A stretch of DNA of 64,000 nucleotides, from the NCBI GenBank assembly GCA_001465115.1, contig CP013614.1, positions 1,736,001 through 1,800,000 of the forward strand. Reading direction: 5' to 3'. Below, piece after piece: positions 34,187-43,011 of the stretch. How positions within the stretch are numbered: position 1 is the stretch's first letter; every line of letters starts with the position of its first letter. The stretch is from Enterococcus silesiacus. GTDB lineage: Bacteria > Bacillota > Bacilli > Lactobacillales > Enterococcaceae. Below the pieces are notes generated by a model. The model was not told where the DNA came from and ran no database searches. It saw only the letters and a list, made by a program, of their open reading frames with translations. Position numbers and translations under genes: made by a program.

Positions 34187-36523
34187 ATGAAAAAATTTAT
34201 CATCTATCTAAGCCTAGCTGCAATCACACTATCTCTATCAGCTTGTAGCTTAAACAAAACAAATGTATCTAGCAAGAAAGAAGAGCTGATCGTCAACAAA
34301 GAGATCGAGAAAAATAAGAGCTACGCTAAAACTGATTTCTCTTTTGACGTTGATCCTGCTACTTTCACTGTTTCAATCACCGAAAATGGTGACAAAGCAG
34401 AAGTATCCAAGCCACAAGAAGCAAAAGAAGTGACTGATTTAAAAAAGAGCAAAGAAGAAATCAGTTGGACTTATCCAAATGAAAAAATCAAGGTCAAAAT
34501 AAAAAAAGAAAAAAATCATCTTGCTGTGGCACTCACAAGTTTATCCGATGAAGATACATCTTTCACTTGGCCTAAATTAGATGCTAAAAACTATGTATTA
34601 CCCATTGCAGAAGGAAAAACGATTCCTAATGATCAAAAAGAATGGCTTGCTTACTTTAGGCAAAATCAAGAATTATCGATGAGTGAAGCGTTCTCAATGA
34701 GTTTTTTTACAACCAATCAAGAAACGTTTGCTACAACATTTGTAATGAATAACACATTTAATAGTGATCTCTTAACTAAGACCAAGCCTCACCTTACTTT
34801 GGAAGCCAGTCACAATTTTATCGGCTTCGACAAAAATAAAACCTTGAATTATCGACTATATGTTACCGATAATGATCCTGTCGCTATCGCTAAAACCTAC
34901 CAAATGGACCGCATCGATTTGGGAGAATTCAAAACACTTGATGAAAAGGAAAAAGAAAATCCAGAAATCAAAAAAATGCGTGGTGCAATCCAAGTGTATT
35001 ACTGGAACAGTCGCATTTTAACTACAGAAGATATTAAATGGTCCAAACTACCTCAAAAGGTGGATGAGCCAATTTTCCAATGGATCGGTGACTTACTAAC
35101 TCAATACGGTGAAGATGGTTCTGAGGAATATCTAAAAGCTTTAAAAGCGTTTAAAAACAATGAGGGCTATAAATATGAAAAAAATACATTCTTAACATCG
35201 ATCAATTATGTCCTACTTTATCCGCAATTTTACGCTAAAGATATTTTTAAAAATCCAGATGCCGAGGCGCAAAAACTAATCGATAAAGGTATCGACAAAC
35301 TAAGTGAACAGGAACGGTACACATTAAATAAACATCTCTTAGCTGATGTCTTAGGTGATTTAACTCCGCCCCTTGAACAATGGGGACAAGCAACTTCATC
35401 AGATGTATTCAAAGACATGAAAACAGTCGGCGTCGACAATGCTTGGATTGGTCTACCAAACTGGGCCAATGGCTTGATGAATCCTGAGATGGTCAAAATA
35501 GCCGTTGATCAAGGCTATCTAATTGGTCCGTATGATTCTTATCAGTCGATTCAAGAAAATGCTAGCATCGATTGGAATACAGCTTCTTTTCCTAACAATA
35601 ATCTATACGAAAATGCAACAGTTACGAAAAAGAATGGTGAAAAAGTTGCTGGTTTCTTAGGTAAAGGTCGCAAACTTAATCCGACACAAATTTTCCCTGA
35701 CGTAGAAGAACGGTTTACAGGCATCATGCAAAACAAGATTCCTTTTAATTCTTGGTTCTTAGATACAGATGCCGCTGGCGAAATTTATAATGACTATAGT
35801 CCTAATCACTTGACTACTCAAAGCGAAGATGTTGCGGGCCGTTTAAAACGAATGGATTATTTCAATCAAAATGGTCAAGTTGTCGGTTCTGAAGGTGGAA
35901 ATGACTTTGCTTCAAAGGATATGGTTTTTGCCCACGGAATCGAAACACCTGTCATTATGTGGTCTGATCCTGATATGCGTCAAAATAAAGAAAGTGACTA
36001 TTATGTAGGAAGTTATGCTGCTTTAGATGGCGGTATTCCAACAAAATACAAAAAAGTTGTACCGATCAAGGAAGAATACAAAGCGATTTATACTGATCCT
36101 GTTTATTCTCTGCCACTTTACAAACTTGTTTACAACCGTTCGGTGATTACTTCACATCAATGGGAATGGGATAGCTACAAAATCAAGGATCAAGTCGGTG
36201 AGCGTCGCATGAAAGAGTATCTATACAATACACCGCCAATGATGCATATCGATAAAGCAGCTTGGGATGAACATAAAGAAGATATCTCGGAAAATGCTAA
36301 AATTTGGAGTCCTTTCCAAAAAGTAGCTTTACAACATGAAATGACAGATTTTAAAGTCTTGACAGATGATCGCTTGGTTCAAAAAACGGAATTTGGTGAT
36401 ACATTATCTGTGATTGCTAATTTCTCTAGTACTGATTACGATGCATATGGGATTAAGGTTGTCAGTCATACTGCTTTGATCATAAATGATGAGAAAGAAA
36501 CTGTTGTACAAACAAATGACTAG
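34187..36523 (+). CDS. large lipoprotein, probable GH101/GH129-like glycoside hydrolase
   Basis: 778 residues. A lipoprotein signal is clear: MKKFIIYLSLAAITLSLSAC with the lipobox cysteine at 20. A beta-rich N-terminal part (about 40-230) is followed by a barrel-like part with NAWIGLPNW, LIGPYDSYQ, NSWFLDTDAAGEIYNDY (acidic residues near 520-530) and EGGNDFASK. The order and motifs resemble the GH129/GH101 group acting on N-acetylgalactosaminides of glycoproteins. The family call is moderate. As a surface enzyme it could take sugars from host glycans. It stands alone behind the double hairpin leader. Confidence 0.65.
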   Translation: MKKFIIYLSLAAITLSLSACSLNKTNVSSKKEELIVNKEIEKNKSYAKTDFSFDVDPATFTVSITENGDKAEVSKPQEAKEVTDLKKSKEEISWTYPNEKIKVKIKKEKNHLAVALTSLSDEDTSFTWPKLDAKNYVLPIAEGKTIPNDQKEWLAYFRQNQELSMSEAFSMSFFTTNQETFATTFVMNNTFNSDLLTKTKPHLTLEASHNFIGFDKNKTLNYRLYVTDNDPVAIAKTYQMDRIDLGEFKTLDEKEKENPEIKKMRGAIQVYYWNSRILTTEDIKWSKLPQKVDEPIFQWIGDLLTQYGEDGSEEYLKALKAFKNNEGYKYEKNTFLTSINYVLLYPQFYAKDIFKNPDAEAQKLIDKGIDKLSEQERYTLNKHLLADVLGDLTPPLEQWGQATSSDVFKDMKTVGVDNAWIGLPNWANGLMNPEMVKIAVDQGYLIGPYDSYQSIQENASIDWNTASFPNNNLYENATVTKKNGEKVAGFLGKGRKLNPTQIFPDVEERFTGIMQNKIPFNSWFLDTDAAGEIYNDYSPNHLTTQSEDVAGRLKRMDYFNQNGQVVGSEGGNDFASKDMVFAHGIETPVIMWSDPDMRQNKESDYYVGSYAALDGGIPTKYKKVVPIKEEYKAIYTDPVYSLPLYKLVYNRSVITSHQWEWDSYKIKDQVGERRMKEYLYNTPPMMHIDKAAWDEHKEDISENAKIWSPFQKVALQHEMTDFKVLTDDRLVQKTEFGDTLSVIANFSSTDYDAYGIKVVSHTALIINDEKETVVQTND

Positions 36524-36953
36524 CACGCGATACACATAGTTCTTTAATGTAAAACAATGAAGAGGATGGGACAAACACCCATGAGGGCTATCGCCCTCAC
36601 CAAACAGAATGAAAACGAAAGTGATCGACCTACAGGCTTTTTCCTGTCATACTTAGAGATGACAGGAGTGGCTTGTATTTACAAAAATAGAAAGAACAGT
36701 TTAAGGTGTAACTGCTAAACTGTTCTAGACCAATTAGGGCTAACTACGCATTAAGTAGAGGTAGCTTTTTTTTGTTTTTTTAAGGGTTTAGTTTTCGTAT
36801 AAAGTGCTTATTTCTGAAGGGGTTGCTTCTGCTTCCACCGTTTATCCGGATTTCAAGTGATTGGGTCGTAACTCGTAGAGTTATGTCCCAATCACCTCAT
36901 TGTTATTTTTTCTACTTATTATTTTGAAATTATACATTCACAATAGCAACAAA
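36524..36953. repeat. repeat region with several hairpins
   Basis: No gene is seen. Hairpins: GAGGGC/GCCCTC (about 36585-36599), CTGTCAT/ATGACAG (about 36645-36666) and GAACAGTTTA/TAAACTGTTC (about 36693-36726). A shared core TTGCTTCTGCTTCCACCG plus TTTATCCGGATT (36823-36852) is followed by a stem GTGATTGGG/CCCAATCAC (36857-36895). The core and the hairpin position recur at 58727-58799. Confidence 0.65.
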
Positions 36954-37403
36954 TCAATCTTTTAGTAAAGAAAAATCTGTCCATAAATAGGAGTATCTTT
37001 GCTCATCTTCCACCTGTATTACTTCTGCAATAGTTTTGTCAGAGCCATCTAAATAATCTTGTAAATGCTTGGAAGAAAAACCCTGGGCTGTTGCTACATC
37101 GTGTGAACTAGCATAATAAATTTTTTTTAATCCCGACCATAGCAGTGCACCCATACACATTGGACAGGGTGCACAAGTCGTGTACATAATGCAATCAGAC
37201 AGATCCAATGTGTTTAATTTTTTGCATGCTTCACGAACCGCTAATAACTCAGCGTGCGCTGTTGGATCTGTGTCTTTCACAACTTTATTCCCCATTGATG
37301 CAACAACCTCGTTTCTTCTAACGATCACTGCCCCAAATGGTCCACCATTGTCTTCCTTCATTTCTTTTAATGCTGTATCTACAGCTAATTTCATATAATC
37401 CAC
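36954..37403 (-). CDS. nucleoside/guanine deaminase-like protein
   Basis: 149 residues from a GTG at 37403 with AGGAG at 7 bases. The zinc site is DPTAHAELLA (His and catalytic Glu) and CAPCPMC. The C-terminal YLWTDF extension resembles GuaD-type guanine deaminases rather than tRNA adenosine deaminase. It deaminates a purine base, feeding salvage. It is divergent from a MerR regulator and shares its promoter region. Confidence 0.82.
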   Translation of the reverse strand: MDYMKLAVDTALKEMKEDNGGPFGAVIVRRNEVVASMGNKVVKDTDPTAHAELLAVREACKKLNTLDLSDCIMYTTCAPCPMCMGALLWSGLKKIYYASSHDVATAQGFSSKHLQDYLDGSDKTIAEVIQVEDEQRYSYLWTDFSLLKD

Positions 37404-37449
37404 TTTAACACTCCTATCATACAATTTTGTAGTCTGTTTCATTTTTACA

Positions 37450-37473
37450 TACTTTACTCTATATGTTAAAGTA
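37450..37473. promoter_or_regulatory. dyad operator between the deaminase and MerR genes
   Basis: TACTTTAC-TCTATAT-GTTAAAGTA is a near-perfect dyad lying between the two divergent starts, as expected for a MerR-type site. Confidence 0.65.
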
Positions 37474-37507
37474 TGGTTTAAGTCAACCCGCAAAGGAGAA
37501 AAATAAA

Positions 37508-37909
37508 ATGAAATCTTATACTATTGGAGAAACTGCTAAAATCAGTGGTCTCCAGACCCATACATTAAGGTATTACGAATCTAAAGGTGTCGTTTTATCA
37601 GATCGTGACAACCAGAATAACAGGGTTTATTACAATAAAGATATTAAATGGTTAGAATTATTAGTTTTATTAAAGGGAATGGGGCTTTCTTTAAAACAAC
37701 TAAAAGAATATTCCAGGGTGTATTACAAAGATACTTCTAAAAATAATGCTATAGAAATTCTTTTTCAACAACAAAAAGTACTCTCACAGCAACAAACAAG
37801 AATTACAACTCAGCTTGAACAAATAGAAAATAAACTTACTTTTTTAAAACAATCAAGCAAAAATTTTAATGACTGTCAAAACAAAGAATTAACGATTATA
37901 ACTGAATAA
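37508..37909 (+). CDS. MerR-family regulator
   Basis: 133 residues from ATG 37508 with AAGGAG. The winged helix (YTIGETAKISGLQTHTLRYYESKGVV) is followed by a long dimer helix (about 80-120). Few cysteines, so it is probably a small-molecule rather than metal sensor. It likely controls the divergent deaminase gene. Confidence 0.88.
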   Translation: MKSYTIGETAKISGLQTHTLRYYESKGVVLSDRDNQNNRVYYNKDIKWLELLVLLKGMGLSLKQLKEYSRVYYKDTSKNNAIEILFQQQKVLSQQQTRITTQLEQIENKLTFLKQSSKNFNDCQNKELTIITE

Positions 37910-37910
37910 A

Positions 37911-37955
37911 AAACCTCTACAAGTTTCAGTTTTGTACTGAAACTTGTAGAGGTTT
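37911..37955. terminator. bidirectional terminator, 20-bp stem
   Basis: Perfectly complementary arms at 37911-37930 and 37936-37955 with a five-base loop and T/A runs outside. It serves the MerR gene and the phosphatase gene coming from the other side. Confidence 0.85.
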
Positions 37956-37980
37956 GCTTATTTTGGATATAATCAACTTA

Positions 37981-39060
37981 TTATTTCAACTTAAAAGTCA
38001 TTTCAACTGGATTATGATCCGAATTGTTAAATTCAGCATCAATGACTTTTCCGCTAATATTTTCTACATTATCTGAAATGATAAAGCCATCGATCAACGC
38101 TACAAATGACTCTCCTTTTTTATAAGGTTTATCTAAATTACGAACAGATGGCACCGGTGTTTTTAATTCACTTAATACAGCGACTTGTAAATTCTCTGGT
38201 AGTTCCTTTTTAGGAAAAGGCTGTAGCCAAGTGTATTCTTCCGTTGTATCATTTTTAAATGTTTCAGTCGAAGAATCTAGCAGGTCATGATTAAAATCAC
38301 CACCACAAACGACATAATTTCCTTTTTTATATTCATTTTCCATATGATCGAATAATTTATGGACCTGTTCTTTTTGGATTTTTTGGTCCTTGATATAGGC
38401 AGATAAATGCACATTATACAGCATTAGATATTTGTCATTCTCAACTGGGATTTTCGATACTGTAAAAGCACGATCTAAATCAAAAAATTTATTGAAATTC
38501 GTTTCGATTGGTAAACTATAACGTGTACTTGCTTCAATCTCATTATTGCTTAAGGTCAGGATACCTGACTTTGATTTTCCGATTGGATCTAGGATCGGAT
38601 ACAGTAGAAATGCCGAATCATAATTCGTAACAAATACACTTGAAAAGTCAGTAAATTGTTGCTTGATTTGTGCGACTTCATCAACACCGCGACTGCGCGT
38701 AGCTTTTTCATCGACCTCTTGAAATAAAGCAAAATCTGGATCGATTTTTTTTGTCGTATCGATCACTCCAGAAATATTTTTAACAACACTTTCCTTACTG
38801 ACAGCTTTCGATTGTTTGCCGCCATCCATAAAGAATGTATAATCTGGCGTGTAAGAGCCATAGCCAATATTAAAGGTTGTGATTTTATATTCTTGATCAG
38901 TCGATACTTGTTTTGCTTTGGCCTTTTGCGTAATTTCAATAGGGAAATCGTCAGCAATTCTAGCGTAACTGAAAAAAACATAGCCAACATAAGCTAAAAC
39001 AACTACACTAAGAATAGCTAAAATAGTTAGTACAATGGTGAGCACTTTTTTTAATTTCAT
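37981..39060 (-). CDS. endonuclease/exonuclease/phosphatase family protein
   Basis: 359 residues. An N-terminal membrane helix (about 6-29) anchors an extracellular EEP domain: ITTFNIGYGSY, FALFQEVDE (metal-binding Glu), MLYNVHLS, CGGDFNHDLLD and NSDHNPVEM (catalytic His). Such surface EEP proteins hydrolyse phosphodiesters of nucleic acids, lipids or inositol phosphates. The substrate is not evident. Monocistronic. Confidence 0.85.
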   Translation of the reverse strand: MKLKKVLTIVLTILAILSVVVLAYVGYVFFSYARIADDFPIEITQKAKAKQVSTDQEYKITTFNIGYGSYTPDYTFFMDGGKQSKAVSKESVVKNISGVIDTTKKIDPDFALFQEVDEKATRSRGVDEVAQIKQQFTDFSSVFVTNYDSAFLLYPILDPIGKSKSGILTLSNNEIEASTRYSLPIETNFNKFFDLDRAFTVSKIPVENDKYLMLYNVHLSAYIKDQKIQKEQVHKLFDHMENEYKKGNYVVCGGDFNHDLLDSSTETFKNDTTEEYTWLQPFPKKELPENLQVAVLSELKTPVPSVRNLDKPYKKGESFVALIDGFIISDNVENISGKVIDAEFNNSDHNPVEMTFKLK

Positions 39061-39282
39061 TTATTTCCTCCACTTTCCTCAAAGAGCAAACTTATAATTT
39101 ACTAAAGTACAAACTCTATTTTATACTAAATAAACGTTTCTCTTCCATCCGCTATTTTCACATAACCTTCATTATAATAATCATAGAAAACTAATTCAAT
39201 AACAACTAACTATATTTTGTTTTTATTACTACAATTCTCATAGCTTACTTATGCTACAATTAATAAAAAGGACGTGTTGAGC

Positions 39283-40026
39283 TTGGATAAATTTATAGGA
39301 AAAAAGATTGTTATTACTGGTGGCACAAGTGGTATTGGACGAGCTGGTGCACTCAAAATCGCAGCAGAAGGCGGGCGTGTATTTGTAACAGGTCGTAATC
39401 CTAAACGCATAACGAAATTACGAGCTGAGCTGCCTTCTGACAGTCTTGTTTTTTCAAATGACATGTCAAATACAGACAGTATTCCAGAATTAATACATGC
39501 AATAAGGACTTGGTCAGAAACGATTGATGGTCTTTGGTTAAATGCTGGAATCGCTCACTTAGATAACTTGTTGCCCTCAGATCAATCAAACGTTGAAGCA
39601 ATGATCCAAACGAATTTATTAGTCCCTCGAATGCAGTTAGCGAGCTTAGCCCCACTCATAAAAGAAAACGGGTCGGTCGTAATAACCTCCTCTAGTTCTG
39701 TATATGAAGGTGCGGCTGCTACAGGCGATTACGCAGCCGTGAAAAGTGGACTAACAGCAGCTGTTAGAAGTTGGGCCACTAATTTAGCTTCTAAACAAAT
39801 TAGAGTAAACACAATTGTACCTGGAGCAATTGAAACTAACTTCCGTCATTTTTTGTCAAAAGAAGAACAAGATGTGTTTGAAAAATCTCTGATTAAACAA
39901 GTTCCCTTAAAAAGAATCGGGAAACCAGAAGAAGCCGCAGCTCCAGCCTTATTTTTACTTTCAGATGAGTCTTCTTATATTACAGGTAGTCAAATTTTCG
40001 TTGACGGTGGCTTGATTAGACATTAA
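39283..40026 (+). CDS. short-chain dehydrogenase/reductase
   Basis: 247 residues from a TTG at 39283 with AAAGGA at 10 bases; the GTG at 39274 lies too close to that site. The cofactor motif is TGGTSGIG (about 12). NAG and the catalytic YAAVK (about 150) follow. The C-terminus YITGSQIFVDGG is classical. NAD(P)-dependent oxidoreductase of unknown substrate. Confidence 0.9.
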   Translation: MDKFIGKKIVITGGTSGIGRAGALKIAAEGGRVFVTGRNPKRITKLRAELPSDSLVFSNDMSNTDSIPELIHAIRTWSETIDGLWLNAGIAHLDNLLPSDQSNVEAMIQTNLLVPRMQLASLAPLIKENGSVVITSSSSVYEGAAATGDYAAVKSGLTAAVRSWATNLASKQIRVNTIVPGAIETNFRHFLSKEEQDVFEKSLIKQVPLKRIGKPEEAAAPALFLLSDESSYITGSQIFVDGGLIRH

Positions 40027-40102
40027 ATTAGTGAGTATAATTATGGACTAGAGTAGCTCAAAAAATGTTGATATTTTTTTTACCCATTATTTCCTCAACT
40101 TT

Positions 40103-40201
40103 CTACTCTGTAATTTCCATTCTACAATAAGAACAAACCGTTTCATTCGAAAGGATTGGTGCTCCACAAAAATAGCAGATTTTATTACCTACTTTGATAT
40201 T
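40103..40201 (-). pseudogene. zinc-ribbon fragment
   Basis: The frame reads CYFCGAPILSN...CSYC to a stop, with no start codon. A stop precedes it, and upstream coding-like residues continue in another frame (KCERGTKMKYQ), as after a one-base shift. Probably the end of a dead zinc-ribbon protein gene. Confidence 0.4.
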
Positions 40202-40311
40202 TCATTTTTGTCCCACGTTCACATTTTTCTTTTCCCCCAACACATTTCCATCTTTTTAACATAATATCCATTATAAGCATAGAATTTGTTAGATTCAATA
40301 TGATAAAAAAG

Positions 40312-40352
40312 TAGCTGGAAAATCATTTGCAAACACAAGGATTTTCCAGCTA
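40312..40352. terminator. bidirectional terminator
   Basis: TAGCTGGAAAATC pairs with GATTTTCCAGCTA with T runs on both sides. Confidence 0.8.
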
Positions 40353-40371
40353 TTTTTTTATTTCTATTGAC

Positions 40372-40785
40372 TTAGATTTCAGTATCATTCTCTACTTCGT
40401 GGTTCATCTTTTTAATCATTGCCGTCGTTTTGGGTAGTAATTCATCATAGTACTCATCGATTTTATAATTTATTGTTGTCAGCCTTCCCTGAAGTTCTTC
40501 GATTTTTGCTGTGATTCGTTCCTGTTCTTCTTCCAGCAAAATTTTTCTTGCTTCGATCGTACTATCACCTTGATTTGCCAAACGGACATACTCAATGATC
40601 ATCTCCAAGGTCATACCGGAAGCTTTTAATCTTAAAATCGATTGAATCCATTCCAGATCAACTTCGTTATAGTCTCGTACACCGTGAATCGTTCTTGTAA
40701 CTGCCGGAATCACACCTATTCTTTCATAATACCTTAGTGTATCAGCAGAAACGCCCGTCAATGCTGCCATTTCTTTAATCGTCAT
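40372..40785 (-). CDS. MerR-family regulator
   Basis: 137 residues. The DNA-binding part is TIKEMAALTGVSADTLRYYERIGVIP (about 2-28), followed by the second wing and a coiled coil (about 80-120). There is no metal-binding cysteine pattern. It is encoded 15 bases after the SDR gene and probably regulates that operon through the 19-base-spaced promoter at 41690. Confidence 0.9.
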   Translation of the reverse strand: MTIKEMAALTGVSADTLRYYERIGVIPAVTRTIHGVRDYNEVDLEWIQSILRLKASGMTLEMIIEYVRLANQGDSTIEARKILLEEEQERITAKIEELQGRLTTINYKIDEYYDELLPKTTAMIKKMNHEVENDTEI

Positions 40786-40800
40786 CTAGTTTTCCTCTTT

Positions 40801-41637
40801 TTATATAAAGTCTACTGACTCTGATAATTTTTTATATTTTTCAGTCGTCTGGATTTTTTTATTTGCCATATTCAAAGCTAATGCATATGCATCACTACCA
40901 ACCATCAATTCTAAAGGTGGTTCCTCCATTTCAACAATTTCCATATACAGTGTCGCAACTTTTTCTGGGTCACCTGGTTGGGCACCATTCATTGTGGCAG
41001 CAAATCCCAAACGTTCTTCTATTGATTTTTTGTATGGAGCACTGATTGTGTGCGACATCCTATAGGAATCTTCTGACAGAAATTCAGTTCGTAAGAAACC
41101 AGGAGCTGAATTGATGACATGGATGCCAAATGGTTTGACCTCTTCTGCAAAAGCTTGGGTAATTCCGTTAATAGCAAATTTTGTTCCTGCATAGGCTGAT
41201 TCAAACGCACCGGCATAAAGTCCTGCAATCGACGATGTATTGATGATATAGCCAGATGATTGTTTTCGCATGATTGGTGTAACAGCTCTCATCATATTTA
41301 ACGTGCCAAAGACATTGATATCAAAACATGCTCTAACTTCCTTATCGGTTAAATCCTCTACAGCACCAGCCACCATATAACCTGCATTATTGACTAATAC
41401 ATCAATTCTGCCAAATTTTTCGACGGCTCTTTTCACTACCTTTTTGATATCAGTTTCATTCGTTAAAGATAAACTTATCGGTAAAAATGAAGCACTTTCT
41501 GGTCCCACTTTTTGAATCAGTGATTTTGAATCACGACTTGTTGTAATGACTTGCTGTCCATTATTGAGTAAGGCTTTTGTTAAATCCAAGCCTAATCCCT
41601 TGGAACCTCCTGTTACTATCCAGACCTTTTTACTCAT
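40801..41637 (-). CDS. short-chain dehydrogenase/reductase
   Basis: 278 residues. The cofactor site is VTGGSKGLG (about 8), then VNNAGYMVAG. The catalytic motif is YAGTK (about 152). The C-terminal extension (about 215-278) is that of oxidoreductases acting on ketones or aldehydes. It forms an operon with MerR, suggesting induction by a toxic electrophile or drug; that is inferred. Confidence 0.9.
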   Translation of the reverse strand: MSKKVWIVTGGSKGLGLDLTKALLNNGQQVITTSRDSKSLIQKVGPESASFLPISLSLTNETDIKKVVKRAVEKFGRIDVLVNNAGYMVAGAVEDLTDKEVRACFDINVFGTLNMMRAVTPIMRKQSSGYIINTSSIAGLYAGAFESAYAGTKFAINGITQAFAEEVKPFGIHVINSAPGFLRTEFLSEDSYRMSHTISAPYKKSIEERLGFAATMNGAQPGDPEKVATLYMEIVEMEEPPLELMVGSDAYALALNMANKKIQTTEKYKKLSESVDFI

Positions 41638-41684
41638 CTTTATACTTCCTCTCTATTTGCTGTTTGTTTGATCGATCAACAAGG

Positions 41685-41720
41685 AAAGTATAAACCTTGG
41701 AGGTACCTCCAAGACAAGAC
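41685..41720 (-). promoter_or_regulatory. MerR-type promoter of the SDR-MerR operon
   Basis: On the minus strand TTGTCT and TATACT are separated by 19 bases. The spacer contains the perfect palindrome CTTGGAGGT/ACCTCCAAG (41696-41713). The long spacer is the hallmark of MerR-controlled promoters. Confidence 0.85.
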
Positions 41721-41726
41721 GTTTTT

Positions 41727-42275
41727 TCAATTATTTTTTTGAACAAGTTCTGCCAGCTTCGTGACTGTGTTAGCATTTCTGATTGTCACTCGATTATACA
41801 TCTTATTTCCTACGATTTTTGACCAACGAGTTCTGGAAAATGTTTTGATTGGTGCTGACCAGAAAATTACCTGTCCATGATATGCTACCGTTTCATATTC
41901 GGCTTTCGCTTCACCAACAGATACGATTACTTCCTCAGTTGTGGTCGGCGGGATCACAAAAATCACGTTGTGCTTTGATTCTTTATCTGCATTCCACCAC
42001 TCTGGCATCTGCTCTAACGCTTCTAGCAAAGTAGCTTTTGAGATGATCGTAACTGTGATCTGCAGCCCGAATTCTGCTTCAATTAGCTGTTCGCAAATGT
42101 TAGCCAGCTGCAAAACATCTGTTTCTTCACTAGAAAAAAGGATATTACCGCTATTTAAGTATGTAATGACATTTGTAAATCCATGTTGCTCAAAACGTTT
42201 TTTCAGTGTTGCCATAACCACTCGATTTTTTCCACCGACATTTACGCCGCGTAATAACGCAATATATGTTTGCAT
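41727..42275 (-). CDS. DUF1697 family protein
   Basis: 182 residues beginning MQTYIALLRGVNVGGKNRVVMATLKKRFEQHGF, which is the conserved DUF1697 opening. A central FTNVITYLNSGNILFSS and the C-terminal MYNRVTIRNANT also fit. It is a soluble protein of unknown function, widespread in bacteria. Monocistronic. Confidence 0.88.
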   Translation of the reverse strand: MQTYIALLRGVNVGGKNRVVMATLKKRFEQHGFTNVITYLNSGNILFSSEETDVLQLANICEQLIEAEFGLQITVTIISKATLLEALEQMPEWWNADKESKHNVIFVIPPTTTEEVIVSVGEAKAEYETVAYHGQVIFWSAPIKTFSRTRWSKIVGNKMYNRVTIRNANTVTKLAELVQKNN

Positions 42276-42440
42276 TTTCCACCACTCCTTGTTATCTATT
42301 ATTTAGAAGTATAACGTATTCAAAGAACTGAAGTAAAAAAGCTAGCTCTTAAAATGAAAGCAACTATTTTCTCTTAAGACAATATCTATATTATAATAAA
42401 GAACCAACGATCATAACTCAAAAGAAAAGAGGGCGTCGCA

Positions 42441-42812
42441 ATGAAAGATGTAACTGATTTTTTTTCAAAGATAAGTGAACCCGAACACCGGACACGTTTA
42501 GAAGAAATTTTTAATTGGACCAAAGAAAATTATCCTCAATTAAGTGTTGTCATCAAATGGAATCAACCTATGTTTACCGACCATGAGACCTTTATTATTG
42601 CATACAGCGCTGCTAAAAAACATATTTCAGTTGCACCAGAAACAGTAGCAATCACTACTTTTAAAGAGGCCATCGAGCAAGCGCACTATCAACATACCGA
42701 TAATCTATTCAAAATCACTTGGGACCAGCCTGTTGATTTTTCTTTACTAAAAAAAATAATCGATTATAATATCCAAGAAAAAATCCATTACACAAAATTT
42801 TGGCGAGAATAG
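42441..42812 (+). CDS. DUF1801 (frataxin-like iron chaperone fold) protein
   Basis: 123 residues, with ENYPQLSVVIKWNQPMFTDHETFIIAYSAAKKHISVAPE typical of DUF1801/YdhG-like proteins. Some relatives (Fra/YdhG of Bacillus) bind iron. The acidic surface needed for this is partly present. Monocistronic, with AGAGGG as ribosome site. Confidence 0.8.
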   Translation: MKDVTDFFSKISEPEHRTRLEEIFNWTKENYPQLSVVIKWNQPMFTDHETFIIAYSAAKKHISVAPETVAITTFKEAIEQAHYQHTDNLFKITWDQPVDFSLLKKIIDYNIQEKIHYTKFWRE

Positions 42813-42948
42813 TGTGTAAGTAACGTACTTTATTCAAAAAAGTTTTATCGATGAGAATTTATTGAAGTAGCAAAATCTGTTTAAATCTATTATTATTTAG
42901 ACATAGAGAGTTACTTAATTATCTTCCCCAAAGATAAAATAAGAATTG

Positions 42949-42979
42949 ATCCCATCTTGATTGAGATGGGATTTTTTTG
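42949..42979 (+). terminator. terminator downstream of the DUF1801 gene
   Basis: ATCCCATCT (42949) pairs with AGATGGGAT (42964-42972), followed by T. Confidence 0.75.
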
Positions 42980-43011
42980 CCAAAAACAATTGATAAAAAA
43001 AAGAACTCATC

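Larger units (their letters stand above)
40027..40371. other. intergenic region with a relic and a hairpin
   Basis: It holds a decayed zinc-ribbon frame (40103-40201, minus) and a terminator TAGCTGGAAAATC/GATTTTCCAGCTA (40312-40352) with T runs on both strands. Otherwise nothing is recognised. Confidence 0.6.
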
